A stretch of 64,000 nt of DNA from Comamonadaceae bacterium OS-1 (GTDB lineage: Bacteria > Pseudomonadota > Gammaproteobacteria > Burkholderiales > Burkholderiaceae_C). Shown here in pieces: positions 8,524 through 18,275 of the stretch. Position numbers and translations under genes: made by a program. Below the pieces are notes generated by a model. That model had not been told where the DNA came from. It did no database searches and saw only the letters and a list, made by a program, of their open reading frames with translations. The DNA lies in NCBI GenBank assembly GCA_027923965.1, contig AP026969.1, positions 3,906,001 to 3,970,000 of the forward strand, in the 5' to 3' direction. Every line of letters starts with the position of its first letter. Position 1 is the stretch's first letter.

Positions 8524-9591
8524 TCACACCAAACACTGTTCCATGCCTTGCAAAAAGATGTCCTTGGGCAAGTCGATACCGATAAACACCATTTTGCTGC
8601 CGCGCTGCTCGCCTGCAGCCCATTCCGGGCCCAGGTCGCTGCCCATCAACTGGTGCACGCCCTGGAAAATGACTTTACGCTCGGTGCCCTGCATATTCAA
8701 GACACCTTTGTAGCGCAACATGCGCGGGCCGTAAATATTGACGATGGCGCTCAGGAAGTCTTCCAGCTTGGCCGGGTCAAAAGGCCGGTCGGACTTGAAG
8801 ACAAAGCTCTTCACATCGTCGTCATGGTGGTGATGGTGCCCGCCTTCATGGTCGTGGTCATGCTGGTGCGAGGGATGGTCGCAATGCTCGCCCTCGGCGT
8901 GGTCATGGTGATCGTGGTCGTCTTCCTTGAGGAAGTCGGGGTCGATGTCCAGCTTGGCATTCAGGTTGAAGCCGCGCAGATCGAACACTTCGCTCAGGGC
9001 CACTTCGCCGAAATGCACGGCTTTTTGCGGTGCACGCGGGTTCATGTGCTTCAAGCGGTGGATCAGCGCATCGACTTCGGCAGGCTCGACCAGGTCGGTC
9101 TTGCTGATGAAGATCTGGTCGGCAAACCCCACCTGACGGCGGGCTTCCTGGCGCTCGTTGAGCTGGGTGGCGGCGTGCTTGGCATCCACCAGGGTCAGGA
9201 TCGAGTCCAGCAGATAGCTTTCGGCGATCTCGTCGTCCATGAAGAAGGTCTGCGCCACCGGGCCGGGGTCGGCCAAGCCGGTGGTTTCGATGACCACGCG
9301 GTCAAAGTCCAGCAGGCCCTTGCGCTTCTTGGCGGCCAGCAGGCTCAGGGTAGCGCGCAGGTCTTCGCGGATGGAGCAGCAGATGCAGCCGTTGTTGAGC
9401 TGGATGATTTGCTCGCCCGGCTCGGACACCAGAATCTCGTTGTCGATGTTTTCTTCGCCAAACTCATTCTCGATGACGGCGATTTTCTGGCCGTGGGCCT
9501 CCGTCAGCACGCGCTTGAGCAGCGTGGTTTTGCCGGAGCCCAGAAAGCCGGTCAGGATGGTGGCGGGGATGAGTGCCATAGGTTCTTTCAT
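8524..9591 (-). CDS. CobW/COG0523-family GTPase, probable zinc metallochaperone
   Basis: COG0523 proteins are GTP-driven metal chaperones. The 355-residue product shows the P-loop GFLGSGKTTLL (about 14-24), the metal-binding GCICCS motif (CxCC, about 68-73), the SKTDLVEP G4 motif, and a CobW C-terminal domain. Between the two domains is a very His/Asp-rich stretch (about 226-265, for example HDHDHEGGHHHHHDDD), suited to binding zinc or nickel. Start is ATG 9591 or four codons later (MALIPATILTGF), which matches relatives better. The gene lies 53 bases upstream of dksA on the same strand, so co-transcription is likely. Confidence 0.9.
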   Translation of the reverse strand: MKEPMALIPATILTGFLGSGKTTLLKRVLTEAHGQKIAVIENEFGEENIDNEILVSEPGEQIIQLNNGCICCSIREDLRATLSLLAAKKRKGLLDFDRVVIETTGLADPGPVAQTFFMDDEIAESYLLDSILTLVDAKHAATQLNERQEARRQVGFADQIFISKTDLVEPAEVDALIHRLKHMNPRAPQKAVHFGEVALSEVFDLRGFNLNAKLDIDPDFLKEDDHDHHDHAEGEHCDHPSHQHDHDHEGGHHHHHDDDVKSFVFKSDRPFDPAKLEDFLSAIVNIYGPRMLRYKGVLNMQGTERKVIFQGVHQLMGSDLGPEWAAGEQRGSKMVFIGIDLPKDIFLQGMEQCLV

Positions 9592-9688
9592 TGCTAACTT
9601 TTCACCGGGAGCCGTGCGGCCCGCCCGATTTCGTGGAAATTAACAGGTGGGGAGTGTAGCGGCCAATTCAATCGGCATCTGCACGGGC

Positions 9689-10906
<1,218 letters not shown>

Positions 10907-11060
10907 GGGGCGGATTGTGACCGCAATACCGGCGAAGGCCCGTCCTTCACACAAGAGCCCTGCAACGGGGCCATTGCGGTACGTCAATGTTTTGGCGGAT
11001 TCCGTGTTTTCACCCGCCACCCCACCAATAATGGCGCAAACCCACAAGGAACGACGCTCT

Positions 11061-12044
11061 ATGGCACCACCACCCACCCCATTCCGCGCCTGGGGCCTGG
11101 CCGCAGGCCTGGTGGCGGTGCTGCCAGGCTGCACCCCACCGCCCACGCCCGGCTGGTCGGGCTACGCCGAGGGCGACTATGTGTATGTAGCCGCGCCGGT
11201 GGCGGGCACGCTCACGACGCTGTCCGTACAGCGCGGCCAGTCGGTGGACCAAAACGCCCCGCTGTTTGCGTTGGACGACCAACTGGCCCAGGCCGCACGG
11301 GCCGAGGCCGAGGCCGCCGTAGAGGTCGCCCAGGCCCAATGGCGCAACGGCACCCAGGGCCGCCGCACCGACGAGATCGCCGTCATCCAGGCCCAACTGG
11401 CCCAGGCGCGGGCCCTGGAGCAGCGCACGCGCACCGAGCTTGAGCGCCAGCAGCAACTGGTCAACCAGAACTTCATCTCCCGCGCGCATCTGGACGATGC
11501 CCTCACTGCCGCCGCCCAGGCCCGCGACCGGGTGGCCGAACTGGCCGCCGCGCTGCGCGTCGCCCAGCTACCCGCCCGCCAGGACGAGCAAGCCGCAGCC
11601 CGGGCCCATACCGATGCCGCCCAGCAGGCGCTGGCACAACAGCAGTGGCACACCCAGCAAGCGCAACAAAAGGCCCCGGCCGCCGCGCTGGTGGCCGACA
11701 CCTATTTCCGCGTCGGGGAATATGTACCCGCCGGGCAGCCCGTGCTGGCCCTGCTGCCGCCGCAAGGGCGCAAGGCACGTTTCTTCGTCGCCGAATCGGT
11801 TTTGGGGGCCTTGGCGATCGGCCAGGCCGTGCGTATCCAGTGCGACGGCTGTGGCACCCCCATCGCGGCCCGCATCAGCTATATCGCCCCGCAGGCGGAG
11901 TACACGCCACCGGTCATCTATTCCAACGCCCAGCGGACCCGGCTGGTGTTCATGGTCGAGGCCCGGCCCGCATTGGCCGATGCCGCACGGCTCCACCCTG
12001 GCCAGCCGCTCGACGTATTTCCCGCGGCCACGCCTGGCACATGA
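11061..12044 (+). CDS. HlyD-type membrane fusion lipoprotein of an ABC exporter
   Basis: Periplasmic adaptor expected to link the inner-membrane ABC exporter encoded next to an outer-membrane channel. At ATG 11061 the 327-residue product has a lipoprotein signal ending LPGC (about residues 18-21). A biotinyl-lipoyl half follows (VAAPVAGTLTTLSVQRGQSV), then a long Ala/Gln-rich coiled-coil hairpin (about 75-200) and a second lipoyl/beta-barrel part. An AAGGA ribosome site lies about ten bases upstream; an in-frame ATG at 11031 is possible but would bury the signal peptide. The stop overlaps the ATPase gene by four bases. The composition resembles YbhG. Confidence 0.87.
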   Translation: MAPPPTPFRAWGLAAGLVAVLPGCTPPPTPGWSGYAEGDYVYVAAPVAGTLTTLSVQRGQSVDQNAPLFALDDQLAQAARAEAEAAVEVAQAQWRNGTQGRRTDEIAVIQAQLAQARALEQRTRTELERQQQLVNQNFISRAHLDDALTAAAQARDRVAELAAALRVAQLPARQDEQAAARAHTDAAQQALAQQQWHTQQAQQKAPAAALVADTYFRVGEYVPAGQPVLALLPPQGRKARFFVAESVLGALAIGQAVRIQCDGCGTPIAARISYIAPQAEYTPPVIYSNAQRTRLVFMVEARPALADAARLHPGQPLDVFPAATPGT

Positions 12045-13012
12045 ACACTCCTCCATGGGCCATTGACGTACAAGGCCTGACCAAGCGCTACGGCGGCCGG
12101 GCCGTAGTGGACGGCATCGCGCTGCAAATCCGCCCGGGCCGGATCTGCGGCTTTCTGGGCCCCAACGGCAGCGGCAAAACCACCACCATCCGCATGCTGT
12201 GCGGCCTGCTGACCCCCGATGCCGGGGAAGGCACCTGCCTGGGGCTGGACATCCGTCGCGAAGCGCGGGCCATCAAGCACCAGGTGGGCTACATGACCCA
12301 AAAATTTGGCCTGTACGAAGACCTGACGATCCGCCAAAACCTGGATTTCATCGCCCGCCTGTTCGAGCTCCCGGCACGCAAGCAGTGCGTGGACGACGCG
12401 CTGGAGCACCTGGGCCTGGGCAGCCGACAGCACCAGCTGGCAGGTGCCCTGTCCGGCGGCTGGAAGCAGCGCCTGGCCCTGGCCGCTTGCCTGCTGCACA
12501 CGCCCCGGCTGTTGCTGCTGGACGAGCCTACCGCGGGTGTAGACCCGAAGGCGCGGCGCGAATTCTGGGACGAAATCCACCGCCTGGCCGCCGAAGGCAT
12601 CACCGTGCTGGTGTCCACCCACTACATGGACGAGGCCGAACGCTGCCACGAGCTGGCCTACATCGCCTACGGCCAGTTGCTGGCCCGGGGCACGGCCGCC
12701 CAGATCATCGCCCAGGCCCAGCTCAGCGTGTGGTCGGCCAGCGAACCCGAAAGCCCCGACGGCACCACCCTGGCGGCCATGGCAGCGCAGGTCAAAACCG
12801 CACCCGGCATCCTCAGCGTGGCCGCTTTCGGTACGGCGGTGCACGTGGCGGGGCAAACCGAGGCCGCGGTAGAGGCCGCCATCGCCCCCTGGCGCAGCCA
12901 CGCGGCGCTGCGCTGGGAACGCAGCGCGCCCAACCTGGAAGATGTGTTCATCAGCCTGATCGCCCGCACCGGCGACAACTTTGCCGCGCCGCCCGCGGCC
13001 ACCACGCCATGA
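12041..13012 (+). CDS. ABC exporter ATP-binding protein
   Basis: Nucleotide-binding subunit (323 residues) with Walker A GPNGSGKTT, the signature LSGGWKQRLALA (Trp replaces the usual Gln), Walker B LLLLDEPTAGVD and the switch histidine in VSTHYMDEAERC. It begins within the stop of the HlyD gene (ATGA) and ends within the start of the permease gene (ATGA), so the three genes form one tightly coupled operon. It resembles one half of the YbhF-type double ATPase. The C-terminal 80 residues (about 240-323) form the regulatory extension often seen in ABC-2 ATPases. Substrate is unknown. Confidence 0.93.
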   Translation: MNTPPWAIDVQGLTKRYGGRAVVDGIALQIRPGRICGFLGPNGSGKTTTIRMLCGLLTPDAGEGTCLGLDIRREARAIKHQVGYMTQKFGLYEDLTIRQNLDFIARLFELPARKQCVDDALEHLGLGSRQHQLAGALSGGWKQRLALAACLLHTPRLLLLDEPTAGVDPKARREFWDEIHRLAAEGITVLVSTHYMDEAERCHELAYIAYGQLLARGTAAQIIAQAQLSVWSASEPESPDGTTLAAMAAQVKTAPGILSVAAFGTAVHVAGQTEAAVEAAIAPWRSHAALRWERSAPNLEDVFISLIARTGDNFAAPPAATTP

Positions 13013-14145
13013 AGCCGGGTTTGAGCTGGATGCGGCTGCTGGCCATCTTCATCAAGGAATGCCAGCAAATACTGCGCGACCGGCCCACGTTCGCCATGGC
13101 GGTGGGGGTGCCCATTCTGCAGCTGGTGCTGTTTGGCTACGCCATCAACACCGACCCCAAGGGTTTGCCCACCGCGCTGGTCAGCAGCGACACCGGGCCG
13201 ATGGCGCGCAGCCTGGTGGCGGCGCTGCAAAACACCGGCTACTTCCACATCACCCACACCCCCACCAGCGAGGCCGAGGGCGACGCGTTGGTGGAGGCGG
13301 GCACGGTGCAGTTTCTGGTGGTGGTGCCGCCCGACTTCTCGCAGCGCGTGGTCCGGGGCGAGCAGCCCACGGTGTTGGTCAGCATCGATGCCACCGACCC
13401 GGCGGCCTCGGGCAATGCGATTGCCGCCCTTGGCCAGCTGGTGCCTCTAGCGCTGCGCCACGAGCTGCAGGGACCATTGCGGGCACGCCAACCCGGTGCC
13501 CCGGCGTTCGATCTGCGCATCCACCGCCGCTACAACCCCGAGGGGCTGTCGCGCTACAACATCGTGCCAGGCCTGATCGGCACCATCCTGACCATGACCA
13601 TGGTGATGCTGACCGGCCTGGCCATGACCCGCGAACGCGAGCGCGGCACCATGGAAAACCTGTTGGCCACGCCGGTGCGGCCGGTGGAGGTGATGCTGGG
13701 CAAGATCCTGCCCTACGTGCTGCTGGGTTACCTGCAGCTGGGGGTGATTCTGGTGGCGGCCTGGGCCTTGTTCGAGATTCCCATGGTGGGCAGCTTCAGC
13801 CTGCTGATGGCGATGATTGGCGTGTTCATGCTGGCCAACCTGGCGGTGGGCTTTACCTTCTCCACGCTGGCGCGCAACCAGTTGCAGGCCATGCAGGCCA
13901 CCTTCTTTTTCTTTTTGCCGTCGATGCTGCTGTCGGGCTTCATGTTCCCGTTTCGGGGCATGCCACCGTGGGCGCAATGGGTGGGCGAGGTGCTGCCATT
14001 GACGCACTTTCTGCGCATCGTGCGCGGCATCCTGCTCAAAGGCAACGGCCTGGCGCAGTTGTGGCCCGAGCTGTGGCCCATGCTGGCCTTTCTGGCAGTG
14101 GCGGGCACCGTGGCTCTGCTGCGCTACCGGCAGACGCTAGATTAG
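13009..14145 (+). CDS. ABC-2 type exporter permease
   Basis: Inner-membrane permease (378 residues) of the same operon. One membrane segment near the N-terminus (about 25-45) is followed by a large periplasmic domain (about 45-170) and five more segments (about 180-370). The conserved ABC-2 motif TRERERGTMENLLATPVRP (about 206-224) is present. Only one permease is encoded, whereas YbhFSR-type systems have two related ones, so a homodimer is likely. The stop codon overlaps the convergent xerC stop by three bases. Confidence 0.91.
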   Translation: MKPGLSWMRLLAIFIKECQQILRDRPTFAMAVGVPILQLVLFGYAINTDPKGLPTALVSSDTGPMARSLVAALQNTGYFHITHTPTSEAEGDALVEAGTVQFLVVVPPDFSQRVVRGEQPTVLVSIDATDPAASGNAIAALGQLVPLALRHELQGPLRARQPGAPAFDLRIHRRYNPEGLSRYNIVPGLIGTILTMTMVMLTGLAMTRERERGTMENLLATPVRPVEVMLGKILPYVLLGYLQLGVILVAAWALFEIPMVGSFSLLMAMIGVFMLANLAVGFTFSTLARNQLQAMQATFFFFLPSMLLSGFMFPFRGMPPWAQWVGEVLPLTHFLRIVRGILLKGNGLAQLWPELWPMLAFLAVAGTVALLRYRQTLD

Positions 14146-15071
14146 TCTGCGCTGCGCTTGGCCCGGGGATGGGCCGCGTCGTACACCTTGGCCAGGTGCT
14201 GGAAGTCCAGCCGGGTGTAGACCTGGGTGGTAGTGATATTGGCGTGGCCCAGCAGTTCCTGCACGGCCCGCAGGTCGCCACTGCTTTGCAGCACATGGCT
14301 GGCAAACGAGTGGCGCAGCATGTGCGGGTGCACCGGGGTGGCGGTGCCTGCCAGGCGGCTGCGGCGGCGCAGGCGCTGCCACACCGAGGCGGCGGTCAGG
14401 CGGGTGCCGTAGCGGCCCAAAAACAGAGCCGCCGACATGTCGGCGCCCTGCCCTTCGGCGCGCATGGCCAGCCATTTCTCCAGCGCAGCCACAGCGGTTT
14501 TGCCGATCGGCACGATGCGCTGCTTGCGGCCCTTGCCCAGCACATGGGCCTCGCCTGCGGCCAGATCGACCCAGCCCTTGGCGAACGGGCCGGGTGCCGC
14601 GTCCAGCCCGGTCAGCTCGCCCACCCGCAGGCCGCCGCCGTACAGCAGCTCGACCATGGCCGCGTCGCGGGCTTCCAGCCACGGGTCGTCTTGTTCGTTT
14701 TCAAAATCGGCGAAAGCCACGGCTTCGTCCAGCCCCAGGGCCTTGGGCAGGGGTTTGGCGGCCTTGGGCGCGCGCACGTCCTGCACCGGGTTGCTGGCCA
14801 CCAGGCCCTGGCGGCCCAGCCAGACGTAAAACCCACGCCAGCCCGACAAGATCAGCGCAATGCCGCGCCCGCTACGCCCCTGGCTGTGCATTTGCACCAC
14901 CCAGCGGCGGATGTGGTGCTGGGCCACGTCGGTCAGCGCCACCCCTGCCGTCTCGGCCAGACCGCTCAGTTTGGCCAAATCCAGCGCGTACAGCGCCAGC
15001 GTGCGCTCGGCCAGGCGCTTTTCAAAGCGCACGTAGTCGAGGTACTGGGCGACCAGCGCGGGAGGGACCAT
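14142..15071 (-). CDS. xerC: Tyrosine recombinase XerC
   Basis: Site-specific recombinase that, with XerD, resolves chromosome dimers at dif. The 309-residue protein has an N-terminal SAM-like core-binding domain (about 5-95) and a catalytic domain with Arg in GGGLRVGELTGL, the HMLRHSFASHVL box (HxxR), the second His in LGHANITTTQ and the Tyr nucleophile in VYTRLDF. The ATG at 15071 directly abuts the stop of the DUF484 gene. dapF-DUF484-xerC is also the order in gamma-proteobacteria. Confidence 0.94.
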   Translation of the reverse strand: MVPPALVAQYLDYVRFEKRLAERTLALYALDLAKLSGLAETAGVALTDVAQHHIRRWVVQMHSQGRSGRGIALILSGWRGFYVWLGRQGLVASNPVQDVRAPKAAKPLPKALGLDEAVAFADFENEQDDPWLEARDAAMVELLYGGGLRVGELTGLDAAPGPFAKGWVDLAAGEAHVLGKGRKQRIVPIGKTAVAALEKWLAMRAEGQGADMSAALFLGRYGTRLTAASVWQRLRRRSRLAGTATPVHPHMLRHSFASHVLQSSGDLRAVQELLGHANITTTQVYTRLDFQHLAKVYDAAHPRAKRSAD

Positions 15072-15761
15072 TTACACCCGCAGACGCGACAGTGCCGCCC
15101 CGGCCAGTTCGGCAATGCGCTCCAGAAAGTCCGTGCCCATAGCCGACTCAAAGCGCTGGCCGTCGGGCGAGGCCAGTACCAGCATGCCAAAGGCCGGGCT
15201 GGGGCTGTTGAGCACGCCGGTGCGCAGCGGCATCAGGGCGATCGACATAGCGGCGGCCGGGTTGGCCAGCCAGCTGACCGCCTCAAAGCCCGAATTCACG
15301 CCGCAAAACGGCGCGGTGAGCGACGAGGCGAAGATCTTCGCGTCTTCGCTCACGCCCTGGGCCCAGGGTGCCTGGGCGTATTCGTCGGCCACGCCCCAGA
15401 CCTTGATGGCCACCTGCGGCACCGAGAACTGCACCTCGATCTCGTGGGCGATGCGCTCGGGCAGGTCGCCGGGCGCGCGGGTCAGCAGCAGGCTGCGGGC
15501 CCAGCGCTGCAGCTTGTCGGCAATGATCACGTTCTCGTTGCCGTTGCGCACCATGTCCATGATGCGGTGCTCCAGGCCCTTGATCTTCTCGCGCAGCATC
15601 TCGGCCTGGCGCTCCTGCAGGCTGACCGCCCGGTTGCCGTGCGGGCTGGTGAGCTGCACCGAGGCCAGCACCTGCGAATGGCGCTCGAAGAACTCGGGCG
15701 TATTGCTCAGGAAGTTGGCGATATCGTCTTCGGTGATGGGGTTTTGGGTGTTCATGTTCAT
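15072..15761 (-). CDS. DUF484 family protein (GAF-like), xerC neighbour
   Basis: A 229-residue protein with the DUF484 opening (TEDDIANFLSNTPEFFERH), then SLQERQAEMLREKIKGLEHR, a short coiled coil, and a C-terminal GAF-like fold ending with ASPDGQRFESAMGTDFLERIAE. Its cellular role is not established. It is fixed between dapF and xerC in many proteobacteria. ATG 15761 or the Met two codons later may be the start. Only six bases separate it from dapF. Confidence 0.85.
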   Translation of the reverse strand: MNMNTQNPITEDDIANFLSNTPEFFERHSQVLASVQLTSPHGNRAVSLQERQAEMLREKIKGLEHRIMDMVRNGNENVIIADKLQRWARSLLLTRAPGDLPERIAHEIEVQFSVPQVAIKVWGVADEYAQAPWAQGVSEDAKIFASSLTAPFCGVNSGFEAVSWLANPAAAMSIALMPLRTGVLNSPSPAFGMLVLASPDGQRFESAMGTDFLERIAELAGAALSRLRV

Positions 15762-15767
15762 AAAGGT

Positions 15768-16637
15768 TTAATCCGGAATGGTGATGCTGCCGTCGAACAC
15801 GGTGGTGGCCGGGCCGGTCATCCACACGGGCTGGCCCAGGCCCGCCCATTCGATGGTCAGGGGGCCGCCACGGGTGTCCACATCGACCCGCGCGTCCAGC
15901 AGGCCCAGGCGGATGCCCGCCACCACCGCCGCGCACGCGCCGGTGCCGCAGGCCAGGGTCTCGCCCGCGCCGCGTTCAAACACCCGCAGGCGGATGTGGC
16001 CGCGGTCTACCACCTGCAGGTAGCCCACATTGACCCCGTTGGGGAAGCAGGGCTGGGCCTGCACCAGCGGGCCGGTGGTCAGCACCGGGGCCGCGTCCAC
16101 GTCGTCCACCACATGCACGGCATGCGGGTTGCCCATGGACACGACCGCTACATTAAAAATAGCTGCTTGTGCTGATAGGGTAAGCGCTAGAGGCCATTTT
16201 TGCCATGTATTTACAGCCACGGGCTGCAGGCCCTGCGGATCGAACGGAATCTGCGCCAGGTCAAACACCGGCAAGCCCATGTCCACCGTCACGCGGCCAT
16301 CCGCCTGCATGTTCAGTTGCAGCACCCGTTCCATGGTTTGCACCCGCACGCTGCGCTCGGTGGTCAGCCCCCGGCTGTGGACGAAGCGCATGAAGCAGCG
16401 CGCGCCGTTGCCGCAGTGCTCCACCTCGCCGCCGTCGGCGTTGTGGATGGCGTATTCGAAGTCGATACCGGGGGCGCTGGCGGCCCGCACCGACAAGATC
16501 TGGTCCGCGCCTACGCCGAAGTGGCGGTCGGCCAGAAAGCGGTACTGCTCCCGGCTCAGGCCCAGGCGGCCCCGGGTCTCGTCGAGCACCACAAAGTCGT
16601 TGCCCGCGCCCTGCATTTTGGTGAATGGAATGTGCAT
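15768..16637 (-). CDS. dapF: Diaminopimelate epimerase DapF
   Basis: Converts LL- to meso-diaminopimelate for lysine and peptidoglycan synthesis. From ATG 16637 the 289-residue enzyme starts [20 protein letters not shown], the family hallmark. It has the first catalytic Cys in [10 protein letters not shown] and the second in [14 protein letters not shown], both intact. Between about residues 145 and 165 the sequence [20 protein letters not shown] comes from a palindromic repeat read in frame, just before the conserved SMGNPHAV. The longer frame to 16676 lacks family similarity. It is the promoter-proximal gene of the dapF-DUF484-xerC operon. Confidence 0.95.
   Translation of the reverse strand: MHIPFTKMQGAGNDFVVLDETRGRLGLSREQYRFLADRHFGVGADQILSVRAASAPGIDFEYAIHNADGGEVEHCGNGARCFMRFVHSRGLTTERSVRVQTMERVLQLNMQADGRVTVDMGLPVFDLAQIPFDPQGLQPVAVNTWQKWPLALTLSAQAAIFNVAVVSMGNPHAVHVVDDVDAAPVLTTGPLVQAQPCFPNGVNVGYLQVVDRGHIRLRVFERGAGETLACGTGACAAVVAGIRLGLLDARVDVDTRGGPLTIEWAGLGQPVWMTGPATTVFDGSITIPD
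16154..16203. repeat. Dispersed palindromic repeat, copy B, inside dapF
   Basis: Shows AAAAATAGCTGCTTGTGCTG, then GGTAAGCGCTAGAGGCC and a T-run, the same arms as the intergenic copies. It stays open in the dapF frame and encodes about 16 residues. Confidence 0.75.
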
Positions 16638-16678
16638 GGGGGAATTATCCGCGCAAGAGGGAGCCCCCTGGAACACAA

Positions 16679-16707
16679 ACGGCCCGTCGCAGCATGCGGC
16701 GGGCCGT
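16679..16707 (-). terminator. Strong hairpin after the dienelactone hydrolase gene
   Basis: ACGGCCCG and CGGGCCGT arms, with inner CGCA/TGCG pairing, form a GC-rich stem followed on the minus strand by TTTG. It lies 30 bases past the hydrolase stop codon and 40 bases before the dapF start, so it should separate the two transcripts. Confidence 0.7.
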
Positions 16708-16737
16708 GGAGCCTGTACAGGCAGTACCAGCAGGAGC

Positions 16738-17631
16738 TTACGCGCCGTGCTCTTTCAGCCAGTCCAGCGCCAATTTAGTGGCGTAGGTGGCGGCGGTTTT
16801 GTCGTAGGTGGGACGGTAGTCGGCGTTGAAGCCATGGTTCACGTTGGGAAACACCACAATCTCCGAGCCGCTGCCGGAGGTCCGCAGGCCTGCCGTCATG
16901 CGGTCGATGGCGGCAGGCTTGATGAAATCGTCCAGCCCGGCGTACATGCCCAGAACCGGCACTTTCAGGTCGCTGGCGAAGTCCACCGGATCTTGCGGGC
17001 GGATATCGGCCTGCATGCCGTCCAGCAGGCCGTAGTACGACACGGCGGCCTTCAGCTTGGGGTTGTGGCGGGCGTACACCCAGGCAACGCGACCACCCCA
17101 GCAGTAACCCACCAGGCCCACACGGCTGACATTGGCGTGGCCGCTGGCGGCGGCAAATGCCACCGCCGCGTCCAGGTCGGACACCACCTGGGCATCCGGC
17201 ACCTTGGAGACCACCTTGGACAAGATTTCGCCGATATCGGTGAGCTTGGACACATCGCCCTGGCGCGCGTACATCTCGGGCGCGATGGCGTAATAGCCCA
17301 GCTTGGCAAAGCGGCGGCACATGTCTTTGATGTGCTCGTGCACGCCGAAGATTTCCTGCACCACCAGCAGCACCGGGTGTTTGCCGGGCTTGGCAGGCAT
17401 GGCGCGGTAGCCGGGGATTTTGCCGTCGGCTACGGGGATGCTGACCTCGCCCGCCACCAGGCCGACGGAGTCGGTGACGATGGCCTGGGCCAGCACCGGG
17501 TTGGACGCGACCGCAAAGCCGGTGGCCAGCGCAGTCACGGCAAAGCCGCGGCGCGACAGGCCGTCGGACGGCGCTTGCACGGTGGGGTTTTGAAAATCGA
17601 TGGGCTTCAAGCCGTAATCCATTAACTTCAT
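16738..17631 (-). CDS. Exported dienelactone-hydrolase family protein
   Basis: Alpha/beta hydrolase of the DLH family (297 residues). It carries a twin-arginine-type signal, [18 protein letters not shown] (about 25-42), so a folded periplasmic form is likely. The nucleophile Cys sits in [11 protein letters not shown], with Asp in AGLDDF and His in [10 protein letters not shown], giving the Cys-Asp-His triad usual for this family. Natural substrate unknown. The start ATG 17631 has AAGGATG just upstream; the longer frame is not supported. Confidence 0.87.
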   Translation of the reverse strand: MKLMDYGLKPIDFQNPTVQAPSDGLSRRGFAVTALATGFAVASNPVLAQAIVTDSVGLVAGEVSIPVADGKIPGYRAMPAKPGKHPVLLVVQEIFGVHEHIKDMCRRFAKLGYYAIAPEMYARQGDVSKLTDIGEILSKVVSKVPDAQVVSDLDAAVAFAAASGHANVSRVGLVGYCWGGRVAWVYARHNPKLKAAVSYYGLLDGMQADIRPQDPVDFASDLKVPVLGMYAGLDDFIKPAAIDRMTAGLRTSGSGSEIVVFPNVNHGFNADYRPTYDKTAATYATKLALDWLKEHGA

Positions 17632-17722
17632 GCTGCATCCTTGGTTGAAAGAGCTGGAAATTATCTGTGGCTCCGATAGCCCGCGGTGGTTGCGGGGTAT
17701 GGCGGCATGGACGCTATTGAAT

Positions 17723-17764
17723 AAATAGCTGCCCATGCATATGGAATAAGCGCAAAAAGCCTAT
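17723..17764. repeat. Dispersed palindromic repeat, copy C, downstream of rnpB
   Basis: AAATAGCTGCC ... ATGGAATAAGCGC ... AGGAATAGGC-like arms. On the rnpB strand GGAATA and TATTCC can pair directly after the RNA 3' end, so the copy may help end the rnpB transcript. The 17632-17781 gap holds nothing else recognisable. Confidence 0.6.
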
Positions 17765-17781
17765 TCCTTCTATAAAAGTGT

Positions 17782-18219
17782 GAAGCCCGCCGATAAGCCG
17801 GATTCTGTGCGCGAAGGTTGCCCTTCGTGTGACCGCCATTAATCTGGGCCGGGGATCGCTCACCCGGCTCGGTGCTACCTACCCGCCAACTCAGGGGGCC
17901 CCGTCAACGTTGGCCTATTTGGTATTGCTGCGCGTAGAGATTGCCCGTTTCACCCCGGTCGGGCTTTGCCCGACCGGGGTGCTGTGCTATTTCCGGCTTA
18001 CGCCGGAAGTGTCTGGCTTGCGCCATCCACCTAGCCGCTTGCGCGGCTACCGCACAGACCACCCAACCGGGCTGACCTGACCGAACTCGTCTCTGTTGCT
18101 CTAATCCTCACCTCACGGTGGACAGCCATTAGCTGCTACGCTGCCCTATGCAGTCCGGACGTTCCTCCAGTGCCTGGTTTCCCAGATTGCACCAGCGGCG
18201 GTCTGGCGGGCTTCACCCC
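17782..18219 (-). ncRNA. rnpB: RNase P RNA (M1 RNA), type A
   Basis: Catalytic RNA of RNase P, which matures tRNA 5' ends. Recognised by GAGGAACGTCCGGACTGCAT and CATAGGGCAG in the 5' half, the AGAGTNA-like GTGAGGATTAGAGCAACAGA region, and AGAATCCGGCTTATCGGCGG at the 3' end. GAAGCCCGCC near the 5' end (18213-18204) pairs perfectly with GGCGGGCTTC at the 3' end (17791-17782), forming helix P1. Ends are approximate. Only about 56 bases separate it from the divergent cysteine synthase gene. A CATAAT hexamer just upstream may be its -10 element. Confidence 0.95.
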
Positions 18220-18275
18220 CTGATTATGCAGTGCGCCACAATGGCAAATTTCGTCCACCACCCCCGAGGAGACCC

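Noticed and set aside
12981..16175. 1064-residue plus-strand frame over the permease, xerC, DUF484 and dapF
   Set aside because: It runs through four recognisable genes in the wrong frame or strand and has low-complexity content.
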